From the NCBI RefSeq assembly GCF_050003625.1, contig NC_134398.1, positions 107,788,026 to 107,852,025 on the forward strand: a stretch of 64,000 bases of DNA. Reading direction: 5' to 3'. Below, piece after piece: positions 61,412 to 64,000 of the stretch (the first letter of the stretch is position 1; the number at the start of each line of letters is the position of its first letter). Origin of the DNA: Haematobia irritans. Taxonomy: Eukaryota > Arthropoda > Insecta > Diptera > Muscidae. Made by a program: the position numbers and the translations under genes. Below the pieces are notes generated by a model. That model had not been told where the DNA came from and made no database searches. It worked only from the letters and a program-made list of their open reading frames with translations.

Positions 61412-61547
61412 AGTTGGTAAATTCTATATCCTTGATACCTTTTATTTTAACTTGTTCAATTAGTAATTCAACTTCCTCCTTCAAATCAAAAAACCTTACA
61501 TTTAACTCAGCTAATACTTTACAATCAAAAACAGTATCTTCAAACAT
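61398..61547 (-). CDS. Small ORF overlapping gag-like start, minus-strand copy
   Basis: 49 codons from the ATG at 61547 (MFEDTVFDCKVLAELNV), with the same 14-bp overlap with the gag-like start at 61411. Replacement changes against the 15985 copy include E to V and K to N. Confidence 0.4.
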   Translation of the reverse strand: MFEDTVFDCKVLAELNVRFFDLKEEVELLIEQVKIKGIKDIEFTNYDSV

Positions 61548-61910
61548 CTATTGTTATTTTTGGGCTTTTAAGGTCAGGTATTTTAATGCGAATAAAAGAT
61601 TAATTTATTCCATTTTTGTCATACAACGTTTCGCTGGGCGATTCCAGCTTCTTCAGGGATGGTATTTTTATTGAATCTGGCAATTTTATTATATAACAAT
61701 TTTTATTTTTAATTTTACATTATTATATCAACTGGTTAGTAAAAGGAAATACATTTACATTTAATCTTTCGTCAGGTTATTTTCTATTGCACTTATAAAG
61801 TTTTCTTATTCGCTAACATATGATATGAGACAAACACAAAACTTTATATATTGCTGAAAATAATCAGATTTAAAACTAAATATCACAGTTGAATATCGAC
61901 TAAACTAAAG
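61548..61910 (-). other. Retroelement spacer with hammerhead-like motif
   Basis: Minus-strand copy of 15596-15984. The CTGAAGA, CCAGC/GCTGG and GAAAC elements are at about 61626-61656. A loss of about 20 bp relative to 15600-15640 is visible at TATCACAGTTGAATATCG. No gene is recognised otherwise. Confidence 0.5.
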
Positions 61911-62179
61911 CTATTGTATAAATTGCGTTTGTATTATCTTTATCTTCTTTTCTATTTATTGCACTATGTATTTGTTGTTGCATGCGTAAAGATTCCAATT
62001 TAAATCTTTTATTTACATTTTTCTCCCTATCTATCAGTATCATTCACCGTATCCTGCAAAGTCTTTAATCTTTCTAATTTAGTTTCTTTATAATTTGTAG
62101 CAAACAATTTATTTTTACTTTTCTTTAAATTGGATTTCAATAATTCGAATTCCTTTGTATACTCTTGTAACTTTTCCAT
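61911..62179 (-). pseudogene. Coiled-coil retroelement ORF remnant, minus-strand copy
   Basis: ATG at 62179 (MEKLQEYTKEFELLKS), stop after VNDTDR, then the following frame continues. An insertion-type change near 61930 (TTTGTATTATC) alters the last codons. The upstream AT-rich part extends to 62330. Confidence 0.5.
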
Positions 62180-62733
62180 TAAACCAATTTTTCTTCTCTA
62201 TAATACCAGTTTTGTTACTATACAATGTTCTTATCATACTATTTCTATTATATTGTACACTTTTCTTTTTCTACAATTTGACTTCCTTTAAAATCTTATA
62301 AATTCAAATAATATAATTTCAGTGTGAAATCAAGATTTTATGTGTGAACGCAAAACTCAAGTGTGAACGCAAAATTTTACAATGTGAACGACAACCTTAA
62401 GTGTGAACAGCAAAATCAAAAAACAAATGTATCTTTAAGTGTAAGCCCTCTTTCATGTTATAATCGATTATTTAGTATTCGATAATCGATTAGTATACTT
62501 CATATTTGACGTTTTACTTTTATTTTCGTGTTTTTATGACGATCATCTTTATTTCGCGTGTGTTTTTGCAAATATTTACTTTAATAAATAACCCGTATAA
62601 TCCATTCCAATAAAAAATAATAATAATAGTGAAAATTATATTTCATTCTAATTTACATATGTATTTTCTTTTCAAACAAATAAATAAATCTTATTTATGT
62701 ACAAAATACATATTAGTGCTGTGTTTTATGGCT
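62180..62733 (-). other. Retroelement upstream part, GTGTGAAC motifs and conserved AT-rich block
   Basis: TTCTCTATAATACCAG to TTTCAGTGTGAAATC, then four GTGTGAAC motifs (62340-62410), then the block described at 52021-52420 with a GATTAGTATAC variant. Confidence 0.55.
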
Positions 62734-63072
62734 TCATGGTGTTTGTATAGTGATTAATGTTGTTTTTTTGGGCATTTGTGCTTCAATTACATAAATCCTT
62801 TCCCATATTTCGCAAGATCGTTGCCAAGATGGTGGTGGATCTGCATTAACTAATTCTTTTAACGCAGCTAGCTCTCGACGCAAAAGAACAATTCTTCCAC
62901 CCCTTCTGTGTTTTGGCTTTTGTGTCGGTGGTATCCGAGTAAATTTTTCTTCTACCGCTCGCTGCTGTCTTTTTAAATAATTTTTGATGGATAGCTTCTT
63001 TGGGCCTACGTTCAACGCAGCTGGAGTAGCTTCCTCTTTTGGCAACAGCTTTTGGTCCGATGCGGGATCATA
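62734..63072 (-). CDS. Unknown conserved ORF, subtype 1, with short N-terminal deletion
   Basis: Same body as 55564-55914 (EEKFTRIPP and RIVLLRRE variants, WQRSCEIWERI end). At the N-terminus ILPA is lost: plus-strand GATGCGGGATCATAAATTTC joins the half-palindrome, leaving DPASDQKLLPKEE. Confidence 0.42.
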   Translation of the reverse strand, partial: YDPASDQKLLPKEEATPAALNVGPKKLSIKNYLKRQQRAVEEKFTRIPPTQKPKHRRGGRIVLLRRELAALKELVNADPPPSWQRSCEIWERIYVIEAQMPKKTTLITIQTP

Positions 63073-63074
63073 AA

Positions 63075-63192
63075 TTTCAGTGAAGCTTACAATTTTCATT
63101 CGGCTTATCAAAGCACACAGCGCAAGTTTAGCACGGTCAATGAATCGTTTGTCGCTTTGTCGTATACAGCCGCAAGTGGTCTGAACCGCACT
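63075..63192. repeat. Half of the diverged foldback unit, third copy
   Basis: Same half-arm and same junction as 53815-53933 and 60627-60745. Confidence 0.85.
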
Positions 63193-63444
63193 TTTCTTTA
63201 AATGGATTTCAATAATTCTAATCCCTTTATATATTCATTTAATTTTTCCATTAAATCGATTTTTCTTCTCTATAATACTATTTTTACTATACAATGTTCT
63301 TATCATACTATTTCTATTATATTGTACACTTTTCTTTTTCTACCATTTGACTTCCTTTAAAATCTTAGAAATTCAAATATATATAATTCCAGTGTGAACA
63401 TTAAAATGTGAACACACAGTTATATTCAAGTGTGAATGCAAAAC
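63193..63444 (-). other. Diverged 5' part of the coiled-coil retroelement segment, third copy
   Basis: Same as 53934-54194 with GTGTGAACATT and GTGTGAATGC motifs and the GTGTCC junction. Confidence 0.55.
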
Positions 63445-63856
63445 TCAAGTGTCCTTAGTGTCCTGAGTCGGATTTGATAAATTTCCTATTTCAAACCTGC
63501 TGAGCTCATCACTAAGTTCCGAAATTTTCTCCCTAAATGATGTCATGCTAGAATTGCCCTGTTTCGTATTTCCTAACTCTGTTAAAATTTGTTGTATTGA
63601 CCTAGGATTAGGGTAAGCGTCTTCTAATGCTTTTTTCAAACCCGCTAACATAGTCGGTCTATTAGATCGGCCTAAAGCTCCTTACTTGAGCCGTAAGTTT
63701 GAAATTGTAGACGTACTTAACGAATATTTCCTTATCTTCATCTCGTAGTAGGTCATGCAGCAACTCTGACTGTGCAATAAAATCCTCCAAATAGTTGAAC
63801 GAGCCCTTAAATACTTGTAGGTTTTTACTCACCATCGATATATCAAACTGAGTCAT
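63445..63856 (-). pseudogene. Gag-like ORF broken by a two-base loss
   Basis: ATG at 63856 (MTQFDISMVSKNLQVFKG) runs to FKLTAQVRS. There GGCCTAAAGCTCC lacks two bases relative to GGCCTAAAGTGCTCC at 61230, shifting the frame. The rest (LAGLKKALEDAYPNPRSI to TQDTKDT) is in another frame from about 63651. It ends at the same GTGTCC junction. Confidence 0.65.
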
Positions 63857-63992
63857 AGTTGGTAAATTCTATATCCTTGATACCTTTTATTTTAACTTGT
63901 TCAATTAGTAATTCAACTTCCTCCTTCAAATCAAAAAACCTTACTTTTAACTCAGCTAATTCTTTACAATCAAAAACAGTATCTTCAAACAT
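63843..63992 (-). CDS. Small ORF overlapping gag-like start, at the window edge
   Basis: 49 codons from the ATG at 63992 with the same 14-bp overlap (63843-63856). Reads DCKELAELKVRFFDLKEE, close to the 15985 copy. The window ends 8 bp upstream. Confidence 0.4.
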   Translation of the reverse strand: MFEDTVFDCKELAELKVRFFDLKEEVELLIEQVKIKGIKDIEFTNYDSV

Positions 63993-64000
63993 CTATTGTT

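Overview
The window is eukaryotic and almost wholly repetitive. I see no single-copy host gene, tRNA or rRNA. Its dispersed repeats (units starting with a GTATATACGGCCGTAAG-like end, 153-bp units with a CCGATATGGACC motif, a 29-bp TTTTCTATAGAAAT minisatellite), its DD41D Tc1/mariner elements, a LINE fragment and LTR-retroelement pieces point to a fly, most likely a calyptrate/muscid-type dipteran. The species is inference from remembered repeat families. The setting looks like repeat-rich heterochromatin.

Layout. (1) 1-14283, 19774-22935, 24113-26030, 26965-34824 and 39269-42493 are blocks of one complex satellite made of inverted modules, in effect a foldback-type satellite. Hairpins exist at several scales: a 50-bp core, a unit of about 275 bp, and arms over 500 bp and over 1.1 kb. 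(2) 14284-16385 and 42494-44800 are copies of an AT-rich block ending in LTR-retroelement remnants: a coiled-coil ORF, a spacer with a hammerhead-like motif, a 49-codon ORF, and a gag-like ORF overlapping it by 14 bp. (3) 16386-18360 and 46471-48770 hold (TA)n, a mariner copy, a gag-N-terminus-like ORF and a diverged palindrome. (4) 18598-19773 and 22936-24112 are copies of a 153-bp-period dispersed repeat. (5) 34825-39268 is a 4.4-kb hAT-type non-autonomous element inserted in the satellite, with an 8-bp target duplication. (6) 48127-64000 is a mosaic of minisatellite, 153-bp repeats, a LINE reverse-transcriptase fragment, GTGTGAAC motif arrays, repeated copies of a conserved ORF of unknown family, and gag fragments. 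It is arranged as a tandem duplication of about 6.8 kb (7.8 kb where a mariner has inserted).

Large-scale order. About 1-18360 is repeated at about 28918-48770, interrupted in the second copy by the hAT insertion and other indels. 18597-22935 is tandemly repeated from 22936 (offset 4339). Filled and empty site pairs date the mariner copy at 49530-50462 and the MITE at 46760-47001 as younger than the duplications around them.

Functionally the window is mobile DNA. The most notable signal is the mariner family. All copies lack the N-terminal DNA-binding region but keep the catalytic DD41D domain, and four different deletion junctions give elements of almost identical length (932-934 bp). A second notable signal is an unidentified short protein with two subfamilies that differ mostly at synonymous sites, once found downstream of an LTR-like/primer-binding-like sequence. 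No open reading frame within the satellite looks coding.
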